A stretch of 64,000 nucleotides of DNA, from positions 936,463 to 1,000,462 of the forward strand of contig OY829654.1 of the NCBI GenBank assembly GCA_963691815.1. The letters are read 5' to 3'. Under the pieces are notes generated by a model. It searched no databases. It saw only the letters and a list, made by a program, of their open reading frames with translations, and was not told where the DNA came from. A program made the translations under genes and the position numbers. Below, piece by piece: positions 32,631-44,472 of the stretch. Numbering within the stretch: the first letter of the stretch is position 1; the number at the start of each line of letters is the position of its first letter. The stretch is from Echiichthys vipera (Eukaryota; Chordata; Actinopteri; Perciformes; Trachinidae).

Positions 32631-33122
32631 GGGCCTCATGTACTAAGACTTGCGTGGAAACATGGCGTACGCTAGAATCCAGAAACTGTCGTACGCGCAA
32701 AAAAAATCAGATGTATGAAAGTGTGCGTACGCGTGGATCCAAGCACTTCTCCTTTGTTCATCCCAATCAACGTGGAACTGAGCGCACATGTAGAAGTGCT
32801 AAACTCCTCCCTGTCCACGCCCTCATTTGAATATGCAAATATATGTAAATAGGGCGTGCACCGGGGATTCCCTCTCTGCACCATCAGATTCAAACGATGA
32901 GTAAAGGTAAGAAGCGCAACTTCAACGAGTCTGTGCTCGAAGTTTTATTAAATTAAGTGAAGAGCTGTGTTATTTGGTAGCGTCTCTTCAGGGATAAACA
33001 CAAAGAAAAAGACATTTGAGTGGGAGTGTGTGTGTGAGGCAGTGAAAGCTGTGGGGTCGGAGCAGCGTGGAAAATGGCGTACGCCACGTTTTGGTGCGTA
33101 GGCAACATTGATACATGACCCC
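32631..33122 (+). mobile_element. H2 Harbinger-like MITE inserted in Penelope-like repeat
   Basis: The ends GGGCCTCATGTACTAAG and ATACATGACCC are inverted. CCAG occurs on both sides (32627-32630 and 33123-33126) and once in the uninterrupted Penelope copies, so a 3-4 bp target duplication is likely. The interior carries a Myb/SANT remnant. A relative is at 43376-43686. Confidence 0.75.
32897..33069 (+). pseudogene. NAIF1-like Myb/SANT remnant in H2
   Basis: The ATG at 32897 gives MSKGKKRNFNES and then LEVLL, like the start of NAIF1-type Myb/SANT proteins, which are domesticated relatives of the Harbinger Myb protein. The frame then stops. From 32967 another frame gives VLFGSVSSGINTKKKT and FEWECVCEAVKAVGSEQR, the next part of the same domain. 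A deletion and frameshift between them, and loss of the remainder, make it non-functional. Confidence 0.8.
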
Positions 33123-33330
33123 CCAGGTCATCGTTGTTCTCCCCAAAGCAGTTTCAAGCCAAAGCAACTGGACCTGGTTCTTTGTCAGGAAGACGTTTCA
33201 CCTCTGATCCAAGAGGCTTCATCAGTTCATGTACGCATCTGACCAGGACCAGGACCAGGACCAGGCTGGGACTGGACCAGGACCAGGACCAGGCTGGGAC
33301 TGGTCCAAAGGTCTGGTGTGGAGATCCAGT

Positions 33331-34420
33331 TATTTCACCTCTAGTTAACAAAGTCAAAACCAACTTCCCACCAACAACTGTCGCTCCAACGACTGTCGTT
33401 GGTACGTGGGGCACAAAGGGTTCCAGTGACATCATCGGCCTTGTGCGCGCCCTCATTAGTGGCTAGAGCGACTCTTCAGACACATTTGAGTGAGGTCACG
33501 ATCCCCCCTGACCCAAAGCCACTTCAGGTTCTTCTCCTCACAGAATAAGAAAGAAACAAAACTAACATCAAACTCTTTGGACTTTGCTGATAAGTTTTCA
33601 AAGCTGTCGTCTTGCCCCAGGTCTTTGGGAGAACGCCACATCAGAGTGAAGTGTGTGAGGGATGTGGGATTATTACTGTAGTTCGAGGCCTGCAGCCAGG
33701 ATCCAGCACGCCGTTTGGCTCTGGGAGATGGAGTCTCTGAGAAAAGGCGTGGCGGTTGCATTCGCCGCCAACAGTGATATCATCACACGGTCTGGATTTT
33801 TAGCCTTATTACAAAATAGTTCACACTTTGGACGACACGTTTCTTTTTGTCCTGACCCTAAACGGCTCAAAGGAACGTCACTGAACCCATTTTATGTACA
33901 TGACTTGAATCTTACTTTGCTAATTAATTAATAACACAAGTGAGAACACGAGTTGTTCGATTGATTTCCATTACTCAGCACTTTCAAAGCTGTCCTTTAA
34001 CAACCCCAAAGCGGCTCCACCTTCACATTTCATGTCATTTGACCAACATGATCACCAGACAACAACACTGTTATCGGACGATTCTGCAAACCCGATTTCT
34101 TCTCTGATGATGTCCGTGACATAAAAGTTGGATGTGCACACGTTCACCACTGCACAATACCTCCACCTCCACACCTTTACTTTGGGTGTGCACCATAGAC
34201 TGTATGAGAACATGGACAGCTTGACAGCTCCCCAAGAGTGTAACCAAAACATCTGGAGCGTCCCGTGGTGACTGGCTGCTGCCTGGGGCATAAGTCCCGC
34301 CCCCTCCATGATAGCAGATGAGACATGAACCAACAAATATATAAAAGTATACGTCAAAATAACCTTTAGCAAAGATGATTTCTGTCATTTTGGGTAGTTT
34401 TCTTTACACCAATGTAAGTT
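33331..34420. other. no gene recognised
   Basis: 33400-33440 is related (inverted) to 56925-56950 and may belong to the Penelope-like repeat. The rest is unassigned. Confidence 0.45.
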
Positions 34421-34423
34421 TTA

Positions 34424-35018
34424 GGGCGCACTCACACTGTCCAACCGTACCGTGCCCCAGCACGTGTCACAGCTAAAGTCTGGTTCCTTTGACCAGTGTG
34501 AGTGCAACCGTACCACGTCTAGGAGCGGCACGCTTGCCGTCCACGGCCCGTTTGGGAGAGGCGGGCTTTAGTAAAGCACGTTTGCACATGTACGAGCACG
34601 AGTGTGCGCACGTGTACGAGCACGAGGCCTACGGCGGCTCTGAGGTCATTTCCTGTGCGCCTGTTGGGACGTAGAAAAAAGAAGGAGGGACCATGCGCGG
34701 ACATTTCAAACAATGGCGGTGAAAGGTTCACGTTGGTGTGATGCGGAGGTGGAGTGTTTACTGCAGATTTGGTCGATGAAAAGATTCAAAAACAGTCGAC
34801 AAGACGCACAAAAACTCCGAGGTCTACGGAAAGATCTGGAAACAAAGCCACGCATCGCCATGACGTCATCAATGCGTGTGACGTGTTACGGCGTGATGAC
34901 GTATAGGCAGCAAGAAGCATTCTCCGAGGCCCAGGTAGTGTGAGTACAAACGGGCCTGGAGGGGGGACAAGGACCCTAAAGCCCGGGGTCGGTGCGGAAG
35001 GACAGTGTGAGTGCGCCC
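34424..35018 (+). mobile_element. H1 MITE, copy 13 (full length)
   Basis: TTA then GGGCGCACTCACACTG; end CAGTGTGAGTGCGCCC then TAA. CACGTG duplication; Myb ATG at 34713; CRE at 34861-34868. One of the best-preserved copies. Confidence 0.92.
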
Positions 35019-35021
35019 TAA

Positions 35022-36454
35022 GAGTCATCAGGTGGGTTAAAATAAGCACTACGCCGACCAATGGATAACAGCAGATGAGAAGAAGGCAAAAATAGGCTTG
35101 TACACCCTGTCAAGGAGGTGGCTAGAGTATTTACATGATACACAATAAAGGCATCACTCCTTTCGTTGAACAAGTAATCAATGAAATGCTCAAATCTCCT
35201 TTTACCGCAGCCCCCGTGACAAAGAATCACGGATTACGTGGGTTACCAAACGGGCTCCAGAGAGGCCTACTGTTGGAGGGAAGGTGTATAGGATTGGTGA
35301 GCATGGGGGTGTGTGTGTTTTTTATAAATGTAACTCAAATTTTTCTTGCCTTTGAATCGCAGCCTCGCAGGTTTTGTGTGACTGTCACATAATGGGGTTT
35401 CCTGTCACGAGGTTGTCTGATTCCATTAATTTGCTTCACCCACGGCATTCTTTAGGGGCGACTGCCTGTACGCCCAACGCAGAGCTTTTTGAAGCTGCCA
35501 CGTCTGTCTCTTTCTCTTTTACAAAGAGCTTTGGCGCTGCTGGAGAGCCTTTTTAAGAAACCAGAGCAATGTGGGGGGTGGACAGAGGGTTTGAATCGCC
35601 ACGGTCTCTCAAAACACACTGAGGTACGAGGCCCTGAGTGTGAATAACAACGGCACAGCCCGAGCTGCTTTCTGAAGGAACTCACCCCTTGGACCCGTCT
35701 TGGGGAGAAAGGAGGTATTAGGAGCGCCCCCCGTCAGCCACCTGGAGTTCCTGCAGCCTACGAGTGCATTCCTGCGATCACAGCTAAGGAGAGGGGGTGG
35801 GGAAGAACAAGAAGGGCTCTTTTTACGGAGGAGGCCCAGGAGATACAGGCAACCCCCCACTGCCCCTGCTCTTTTCAGTGAACACACAGGACAGCAGGGA
35901 TGGCCTCTCCATCTGAAACAACCCCTGGAGGGCAATGAAGGATCTCTCCTCTCTTCTTCACGGGTCTATTGGATGTGCAGGCGTGGAGGAGATTGGGAGG
36001 GAGGAACAAAATAGCGCTCTGACTGACACAAGACGTGGAGAAAGAAACAGGCGGTCAAAGAGCTGAGAGACTGAATGGTAACGGGGTCTTTTCAGACTGA
36101 TGAGACAAAGGTGAGGAGGGGGGCAAATGTCACTTATTATACTGGATGCAAGATCGTCTGGCAGGATGAATTTAGTGTGTTTGACAGTTTACAGACTGAT
36201 GTAGCAGAGATGTAACACAGATCTGTCCTGTCACAGTCAGGTGCAGTTTAAACACCATGTAAACTCCGTACCCCGGGTAAAGTCAGAGCTCTCCTACCCC
36301 TGTTAACAGACCTAGAGAGCTCCTTTAGTACCTGGAGCTCTCTTGCGTGTAAACATCTATTATTGTATTTCTCGTCTGCGCGTGTGCAGGGGTTGTAACT
36401 CCCAATCCCCACGCCGCTGCAGTGGGTTTAGACCCGGAAACAGACTAAACCAGG
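35022..36454. other. no recognisable feature
   Basis: Long non-repetitive stretch, a candidate for unique host DNA. I could not define exons. Confidence 0.5.
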
Positions 36455-36750
36455 AAGCAACGGCGCCGAAAACAACGTGAAAGAAAACAACAACCGTAGA
36501 GCCGGTGAATGTTCTCATGTGTCCAGGTCGTCGTTCTCCCCAAAGAAGTTTCAGTCCAAAGCAACTGGACTTGGTTCTTTGTCAGGAAGACGTTTCACCT
36601 CTGATCCAAGAGGCTTCATCAGTTCATGTACGCATCTGACCAGGACCAGGACCAGGACCAGGACCAGGACCGGACCAGGACCAGGACCAGGACCAGGACC
36701 AGGCTGGGACTGGACCAGGACCAGGACCAGGCTGGTGTGGAGATCCAACT
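36455..36750 (-). mobile_element. Penelope-like 3' fragment
   Basis: The uninterrupted version of the 32541 repeat, ending in a (CCAGGA)n array (36639-36733). Confidence 0.6.
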
Positions 36751-36888
36751 ATTTAACTTCTTGTTAACAAAGTCGAAACCAAAACAACTGTCACTTGTTT
36801 TTTGTTTTTAAAGCCCTCGTCCCTGAACCTTCTGAAAATCATTCATCTGTACGTTTTTTAAAACTGGACCATGTTTGGACCAAGCCTG

Positions 36889-36949
36889 GGTGCGGTACAG
36901 TTGTACTCACACGGGTCAAACGGCAGGGATGGACGGTGTGAGTGCGCCC
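36889..36949 (-). mobile_element. H1 terminal fragment, diverged
   Basis: GTGCGGTACAGTTGTACTCA, then GGACGGTGTGAGTGCGCCC: the right end with an internal deletion. Confidence 0.65.
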
Positions 36950-38047
36950 GTCATTGTGCAGCTCTAATAGACTTTCACAATGTTGTCAGCTTAAATGGAA
37001 ACAATTCAGATAGTGGAGCAGTCGATTTGTGACGCTTGGAAAAATGTACCCATAGATTTACAGATGTGTGTTTTACCATGTAGGTCAATGGGGAGACGTG
37101 TTTTGGGGTCAGAGGGCATCAGGTGACGACCCGGAGGTTACAATCCCACTGTTCGCTATGGTCATCGGTGTCTACGGCGGCCATTTCCTGTGGGCCCGGC
37201 CACTTCCTGTGGGCCCGGCCACTTCCTGTGGCCTGGTGACGGTTTGGAAGCAAGATTTTTTTGAATTTTATGAATAAAATTTCATAAATAACATAATAAA
37301 TATAAAGTAACATAATATAACTTATAGGCCTACATGTAAACATCCATAGAAGCACATCTACATATGCATATATAACCGTAAATATACATTTATAGCTCAT
37401 ATTTCTACACAAAGTTTGTTTGTTTTTTGTTTTTAAAGCCTGCCCTCGTCCCTGAACCTTCTGAAAATCATTCCTCTGTACCTTTTTTTAAAACTGGACC
37501 ATATTTGGACGTTGCTTTAGCTCCGTGCCACTGAAATGCATCGACTTTTTAAAGTCGTGTGAACTGCTGACAACTTAAAATTAAACTTTTCCCTCAAACA
37601 AAGTGGTGCAGCTCATAGAAACATGTGGGAACGAAGCTAAGCTAACGGCAGCTAACATTCACAAATGCATCAGATGACTAAAGTACTGCATGTTTGCATG
37701 TTTGTGATGCTAACTATCGCTGTTAGTGTGTAAATATCTATTGTTGGCATTGAAAATATATATGAATCATGCACATACAGGAGTCATTCATGCACATGGC
37801 ATTCAAAACACTCTCCGTAGAAACACGCTCATGGTCTGGAGACATTCTTATGTGTGTGTGTGTGTGTGTTTGCATGTTCTGACACACTTCATTTCAAGTG
37901 CACTCTTACGCGCTCGTGTGTCGCTGGAGGACCCTCACACACACTCCAACGACCTATACAAGAACCCTTTTTTCTGTCTGAATGCCTTAAGTTCCCTCGC
38001 AGAGCTTTACAATCCCCTCCATATGTTTGCATGTGAGCCTCCTCCAA

Positions 38048-38049
<2 letters not shown>
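36950..38049. other. no gene; 19-bp tandem at 37184-37232
   Basis: ACTTCCTGTGGGCCCGGCC is repeated two to three times. The AT-rich rest is unassigned. A short TG run lies at 37853-37869. Confidence 0.5.

Positions 38050-38101
<52 letters not shown>
38050..38101. repeat. (CA)n microsatellite
   Basis: About 26 CA units. Confidence 0.97.
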
Positions 38102-38548
38102 TACATCATGGCGGAGGTATTCCAGTTGGACCTATGGGGATTAGGAAATGGTGAGAGCTGAAACTTCTCCAGTAAAATCTCTGCACATCCCAGCTTCGTA
38201 TCCAGCTACTTCCACTCTCCCCCTCCTCATCTCTGCACCTGCTTCTAGTTATTACCATCCCATCCTGCCCCCACCTCCTCTCTTCCCCACTGGGAAGCAG
38301 AGCCTGAGCTTTTCAGACTTCCTATTCAGAAGGTAAAGCACTGGAGAAACAGCTTTCTACCTCTGCAGCAGTGCGAGCCTGGGAGCCTCCTCGTTTGTGC
38401 CATTGTGTGCTTTTATCTTTTGACTCCGTCAGAGTCTGTGTGTGAAAGAGACGGTGGTTACCGGTTTGCCTCATACGCCAGATATATATCATCCTCATTG
38501 CAAGAGATTCCTTTGCTTCACTGAGACCACCGAGAGGAGCGACGGCGT

Positions 38549-38551
<3 letters not shown>
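38102..38551. other. no recognisable feature
   Basis: Pyrimidine-rich unassigned sequence between two CA repeats. Confidence 0.5.

Positions 38552-38613
<62 letters not shown>
38552..38613. repeat. (CA)n microsatellite
   Basis: About 31 CA units. Confidence 0.97.
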
Positions 38614-38616
<3 letters not shown>

Positions 38617-38843
38617 AGAGCAGTAGTGAACCCACCTGTGGTTGCCCTGTCGTGGCTGTCAGGCTCAGTCTTCACTGAAAGAGAGAGGCACATGACTCAC
38701 CCCGTACAAAAACGTCAAATTGGTATTATGATGGTAACGGATGGTGGTTTCCATGGGTACAAAGAGGTACCATGGTACTGTCCAATGCACCAGCCCTGTG
38801 CCTTGGTAGCTGCCAAAACTGTGCTATGGTACATGGCACTTAA

Positions 38844-39389
38844 GGGCGCACTCCCACTGTCCCTCCGTACCGTGCCCAAACAGGTTTCACGGCTAAAGTC
38901 TGGTTCCTTTGACCAGTGTTAGTGACCAGGTGGGCTTTAGTAAAGCACGTTTGCACGTGTACGAGCACGAGCGTGCGCACGTGTACGAGCACGAGGCCTA
39001 CGGCGGTTCTGAGGTCATTTCCTGTGCACCTGTTGGGACGTAGAAAAGAGAAGGAGGGACCATGCGCGGACATTTCAAACAATGGCGGTGAAAGGTTCAC
39101 GTTGGTGTGATGCGGAGGTGGAGTGTTTACTGCAGATTTGGTCGATGAAAAGATTCAAAAACAGTCGACAAGACGCACAAAAACTCAGAGGTCTACGGAA
39201 AGATCTGGAAACAAAGCCACGCATCGCCATGACGTCATCAATGCGTGTGACGTGTTACGGCGTGATGACGTATAGGCAGCAAGAAGCATTCTCCGAGGCC
39301 CAGGTAGTGTGAGTACAAACGGGCCTGGAGGGGGGGACAAGGACCCTAAAGCACGGGGCACGGCACGGAGGCACAGTGGGAGGGCGCGC
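38844..39389 (+). mobile_element. H1 MITE, copy 14 (546 bp, small deletion)
   Basis: TAA then GGGCGCACTCCCACTG; end GGAGGGCGCGC then TGA. About 45 bp is missing near 38925 compared with copy 13. Myb ATG at 39082; CRE at 39230-39237. Confidence 0.9.
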
Positions 39390-39392
39390 TGA

Positions 39393-40001
39393 AACACACA
39401 CACACACAGCAGAGGAAACAGCAGCTTTAGGGAGCTCTTTGTTAAATGTTCACTGTGTTTGACACAAGTTGATTAAAACTGATTAAAATAAGTTCAGAAA
39501 GGTTCTTTGGCCTAAATGCGTTCATTGATTATTTTACTTATTTATTGATCTGTTTTTACACAGTGGGAAATGCTTTGGTTGCATTGTTAACTAACTAACA
39601 AAATAATCAATTATTATTATAATTATATATTTTACTGTAAAAAAAAGAAAAAGTGCTCCACATGCATGAGTGTTTGCAGAGCACACGCACGCCCCCTGTT
39701 CCCTGTCTGCCTCTCCTGCAGGACTCAGGACACCATGTTCTGTGCTGGCTCCCTCTGCTGTCCACCCCGGGCTCTAAACGCCGGCATCAGTCCTTCACAC
39801 ACACCTCAACACTGGTTACTTAGATCCACGCTCATCGAGTCCACTCATTACAAACGTCAGGGCAGAGAGTCGTGCACAGGAACAATCAAAGAGGAGGTCA
39901 ACTTTCATGATTAAGATAAACACGGCCCTGTTAAAAACACAAAACTCAACTGAAACCTCTGACTTCTATGTCCGTAACTATGATAAGATTATTATAACTT
40001 C
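39393..40001. other. no recognisable feature
   Basis: Unassigned sequence. Confidence 0.5.
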
Positions 40002-40010
40002 TGATTTTAA

Positions 40011-40332
40011 TCATTCATTCATCTTCATCCTCTTGTCCCTGTCGGGGTCTCGAGGCTGGAGCAGATCCCAGCTGACAGCGGGCGTGAGGTGGGGTCCACC
40101 CTGGACAGGACGCCAGTCTATCACAGGACACACAGAGACGAACAGAGACAGACAACCATTCACACCTACGGGTGATTTAGAGTCATCAATGAACCGAACA
40201 CCTGCACGTCTTTGGACTGTGGGAGGAAACCGGAGAACCCGGAGAAAACCCACGCAGACACGGGGACAACATGCAAACTCCACACAGAAGGAGTGAGGCG
40301 ACAGTGCTAACCACCACTCCACCGTGTCGCAG
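40011..40332 (-). mobile_element. tRNA-derived SINE with target duplication
   Basis: Tail TCATTCATTC, body, and head CCACCACTCCACCG (complement). It is flanked by TGATTTTAA (40002-40010 and 40333-40341), a perfect 9-bp duplication that defines the unit as a retroposon. Confidence 0.9.
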
Positions 40333-40341
40333 TGATTTTAA

Positions 40342-40755
40342 CTTGCGTGTTGATAACATCCAGGACTGCAAGGCTGTGGATCTCATGCAACTTTTACATT
40401 CTTTTGCTTTTACTCAACACGTTTGTTGAGCCAACCAACAAATGTGGCGTTAATGTTGTTATTGATAAGACTAATAATATTAAAACATCAGATTGCTCCT
40501 GTTTTTCTCATACCACACGTGTGGTCAACGTTTCCTCAATGAAATGACATCGATTCATGAAAAGATAAATCACTTCAACTCCAAATTAAGATCAGCTCTT
40601 GTGCTAAAAAGACAGGAAATGTTTTGGCAAAATGAGCGAATGGACGGCTGAAGGAGTGCCTTAAAGCTTAACCATTTAATTAACCAACACTTAACCGTCC
40701 ATGTGTCTATATTAAAGCCTGACACAGAGAGGCAGGGATATTTCTCTAATACACA
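40342..40755. other. no recognisable feature
   Basis: Unassigned AT-rich sequence. Confidence 0.5.
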
Positions 40756-41340
40756 CAGACCACAAAAAGACACAAAACGACCACAAAAAGACACAAAACG
40801 ACCACAAAAAGACACAAAACAACTACAAAAAGACACAAAATGACCACAAAAAGACACAAAACGACCACAAAAAGACACAAAACAACTACAAAAAGACACA
40901 AAACGACCACAAAAAGACACAAAACAACTACAAAAAGACACAAAATGACCACAAAAAGACACAAAACGACCACAAAAAGACACAAAACAACTACAAAAAG
41001 ACACAAAATGACCACAAAAAGACACAAAACGACCACAAAAAGACACAAAACGACCACAAAAAGACACAAAACGACCACAAAACGACTCAAAACAACTACA
41101 AAAAGACACAAAATGACCACAAAAAGACACAAAACTACCAAAAAAAGACTCAAAACAACTACAAAAAGACTCAAAATGACCACAAAAAGACACAAAACCA
41201 CCACAAAAAGACACAAAACGACCACAAAACGACTCAAAACAACTACAAAAAGACACAAAATGACCACAAAAAGACACAAAAAGACCACAAAAAGACACAA
41301 AACTACCAAAAAAAGACTCAAAATAACTACAAAAAGACAC
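40756..41340. repeat. 21-bp satellite array
   Basis: About 28 units of AAAAAGACACAAAACGACCAC with AACAACT and AATGACC variants arranged in a partly regular higher order. Three long open frames (190-256 codons) over it are by-products of the 21-bp period. Confidence 0.96.
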
Positions 41341-42869
41341 ACTGCGTGCTGTCTTATTGTGCTCTTGTTGTTATTGTGTTGCATGCGTTCTGTGTTTGTG
41401 CGTCTGCTCTAACTGCTGTGCATGTTTTGTAGATCGCCCTGGCTGTAATTGTGTAACTTTAATCTGATTGTCTCTATATTCAGTTGTGTTTTTAGGGCGA
41501 CTTTAACGTCTGTCCAGGGACGACAGATGAAAAACAGCCTCTAAACTTAAACTCTCCCGTCCTCTACAGCCTCTTAAACCCAAATATCAACACACTGCTT
41601 TGCATGTTGGTGCACGGGTACTTTAAAGAGTTGCTGCAGGTTGAGAAAATCCTAAAACCAGTGACAAAAAAACACAAATTCACTGATTTTTTGAAGCTTT
41701 TCAGTGTCACAAGGACACCCATTCACGTTTAATATCAAGGGTTTCACAGTGTCCTTGCTGCTTGTACACGCTGTGTCTCGGCTCCTATTTGAAACTCAAG
41801 TTACCACAGAAAAAAAAGTGCTTTTCACTGCTTTTAACAGCAAAATACCAAGAAAAGCACGACACAATGCAGCTTATCCTTACAAATTGATATTGCCGAG
41901 CAACACGAGTCAATCAAAAGTGTCTGTGCGACCACACCGGGCGGGAGTTAGAGTCTGGACCTCCTCGAAGACCTCACACCAATAGGCCTCTCTCCCTTTC
42001 TCCTCTCCTCTATTCTTCATTGTTTAATTCAAGTGTCAATTTTCCGCCAGCGCCTGTGTTGACCCTTTCTCCCGCCGTTGTCTCCGCTCAGTGGGGCGGG
42101 ATTCCTCCCACTTAATCGCTGATCCAATTAATTTGGGGGAACCTTTCGGCGCTTCTTTAGAAGAATGACGGCCGCTGAATAAAAAACGTGCAACAAAAGA
42201 CGCGCGTTAACACAGAGCGGTGTCGTTGATTGACACCGGTGCCAAAATGCCGGCGTTGCCATTATGCTGGATGGAGTTATGGGACCTCGGCGGAGAAAGG
42301 TGGCCTCCGTGAAAGAGAAGGAACACGTCTAATTAACTTGTCTAATCAAAGTTTGTGGCAGTGACTCGACCGCCCCACGGGGTTTTACCGCCTCGCCTCC
42401 TGGTCGGACTTTTTAAATGGCAGGAGCTTATTAAACTGATGTCATTTTACCTTTTCTGCAGCGCACACCTGGCGTCTCTATGCACCATTCTCCACCGGGC
42501 GCACAAGGGGAAACACTTGGCAGAGCTACAGTGGGTTTCAAACTGCCACACACGGCAGGAGGGCGCCACTAAACTCTGCAAGAACAGCTACTCCAACACT
42601 ATTCAGGACGTAACTATGCACTTCTTTGTTAAACTTGGGTTTAATTGCTCATATTCCCATTGGTTAACCACATGTGTGCGCCGTGAGCGGTCGTTGGGAG
42701 ACGGATCCATAATAATCAGGATAAGACGTTACTGTAAATAGGCGCCTGTGCATGTGCACAGCTGTGTACACAGAGGGTGGAGTGGACAATCACAGACGGG
42801 CCATTCTCCGTGAGTCCTGGCTTCATTATTTGACGGAGCGGGCTAATTGGGGGTCGGGATTGAATTCCT

Positions 42870-42900
<31 letters not shown>

Positions 42901-43005
42901 ACACACATATGAGCTGGCATAAATAAGTCACTGGGTGTTCATGAATCTGCACTGACACAGTGCTTATGTGACCTCTCTGCGGGGCGTCTTCTGGCCAAAT
43001 GAGTC
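41341..43005. other. no gene; possible unique/conserved non-coding DNA
   Basis: Contains no repeat I recognise apart from (CA)n at 42870-42905. The block at about 42000-42750 has balanced composition with homeodomain-like TAATTA/TTAATTAA sites (for example 42127-42132), but conservation cannot be judged here. Confidence 0.4.
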
Positions 43006-43008
43006 TCA

Positions 43009-43375
43009 GGCCGCCCTCCCACTGTGCCTCCGTCCCGTGCCCCGTGCTTTAGGGTCCTTGTCCCCCCCTCCAGGCCCGTTTGTACTCACACTACCTGGGC
43101 CTCGGAGAATGCTTCTTGCTGCCTATACGTCATCACGCCGTAACACGTCACACGCATTGATGACGTCATGGCGATGTGTGGCTTTGTTTCCAGATCTTTC
43201 CGTAGACCTCGGAGTTTTTGTGCGTCTTGTCGACCGTTTTTGAATCTTTTCATCGACCAAATCTGCAGTAAACACTCCACCTCCGCATCACACCAACGTG
43301 AACCTTTCACCGCCATTGTTGTTGTTAAATGTCTGCTATGTCCCAACAGGCGCACATAAATGACGTCAGAACCGC
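43009..43375 (-). mobile_element. H1 MITE, copy 15, fused to H2
   Basis: TCA then GGCCGCCCTCCCACTG. CRE at 43161-43168; Myb start with GTTGTT insertion, as in copy 9. A second TGACGTCA is at 43361-43368. It breaks at about 43375, where H2 begins. Confidence 0.85.
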
Positions 43376-43686
43376 TCAGGTTCAGACTCGTTGAAGTTGC
43401 GCTTCTTACCTTTACTCATAGTTTAAACCTGATGGTGCAGAGAGGGAATCCCCGGTGCACGCCCTATTTACATATATTTGCATATTCAAATGGGGGCGTG
43501 GACAGGGAGGAGTTAAGCACTTCTACATGTGCGCTCAGTTCCACATTGATTGGGATGTACAAAGGAAAAGTGCTTGGATCCACGCGTACGCACACTTGGA
43601 TACATCTGATTGTTTTTGCGCGTACGACAGTTTCTGGATTCTAGCGTACGCCATGTTTCCACGCAAGCCTTAGTACATGAGGCCCC
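43376..43686 (-). mobile_element. H2 Harbinger-like MITE, 5' half
   Basis: The complement of 32631-32930: terminus GTACATGAGGCCCC at 43686 and the MSKGKKRNFNES start at about 43385-43420. The second half, with the GINTKKKT segment, is missing. Confidence 0.8.
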
Positions 43687-44470
43687 AGGTCTGGTGTATC
43701 CAGTGTCTTCTTCCCCACCTCAACAGGGACAAAGGCTGTTCCTCAGGTGGTGGTTCTCAGCTTTATTGTAGCGTCTGGTGCTAACGTCCTTTAGGCAGGC
43801 GGAGCCCCGTCTCGTACGTTCAGCACAGTCGACACGTCTGCACGTCTGAGACCTGAGGCAGAGAGGATTTATTTAATAATGAGCGCACTGTAACTCCCCT
43901 CCGTCCCCGTGGCTTCTGCCTAAGTGGCTGCAGGTGAGTGTGCACAATCACTCCCGTCTTTGCCACTTTGAGGTGAGTAGACGAATAAATAAGCGTCGCA
44001 CAGCGCAACTAATTGTTCCATTACACAAAATGGAAAGTGCAGGAGGGGTAATCAAGCACCTTTGTCGCAAACATGCCACAAAAAACGTCTCTAGTCTGTT
44101 TGATTTAGTTTTGAGGTCGTCCACAGTCCACCCGCACTCTCAGGTAGGAATTAAAACACAGCTGGCAGTGGATAACATGTCATTAAGTGCAGCATTTTAT
44201 TTATTTCACAGCTTGAGGAAGGTTGTCAGAGTACCGTGGGCGACACCGTGGCTAACACAAGTACCATGCAGACACACCTGCAGCACCACAGCTCTCTGCT
44301 AAAATCAACCCCCTGTAAAGAAAACACTGACATTTTAAAATGGTGTTAAAATCTCATCACACTCTGAATGTTGGGTGCATATTTTTAATATTGTTCTGTC
44401 GTGGCAATGGAGCTGTCGGGTTACCTTCTATGATGCATAGGGGTTCAGGGTTTGAAATTACCAGCCAGTT
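43687..44470. other. no recognisable feature
   Basis: Unassigned sequence. Confidence 0.5.
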
Positions 44471-44472
44471 TA

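Larger units (their letters stand above)
32541..33330 (-). mobile_element. Penelope-like 3' fragment, split by H2
   Basis: The parts 32541-32630 and 33123-33330 are contiguous in the copy at 36455-36750 (GAAGCAACGGCGCC...TGTCCAGGTCGTCG). A (CCAGGA)n run lies at 33242-33300. Confidence 0.65.

Noticed and set aside
38322..38693. Coding region spanning a poly(Val-Cys) segment
   Set aside because: The open frame is carried through the (CA)n microsatellite at 38552-38613.
40570..41412. Three long ORFs (190-256 codons) on both strands over one region
   Set aside because: They follow the 21-bp satellite. The period is divisible by three, so stops are absent by repetition, and the peptides are simple Phe-Val-Ser-Phe-Cys or Lys-Arg-His-Lys-Thr repeats.
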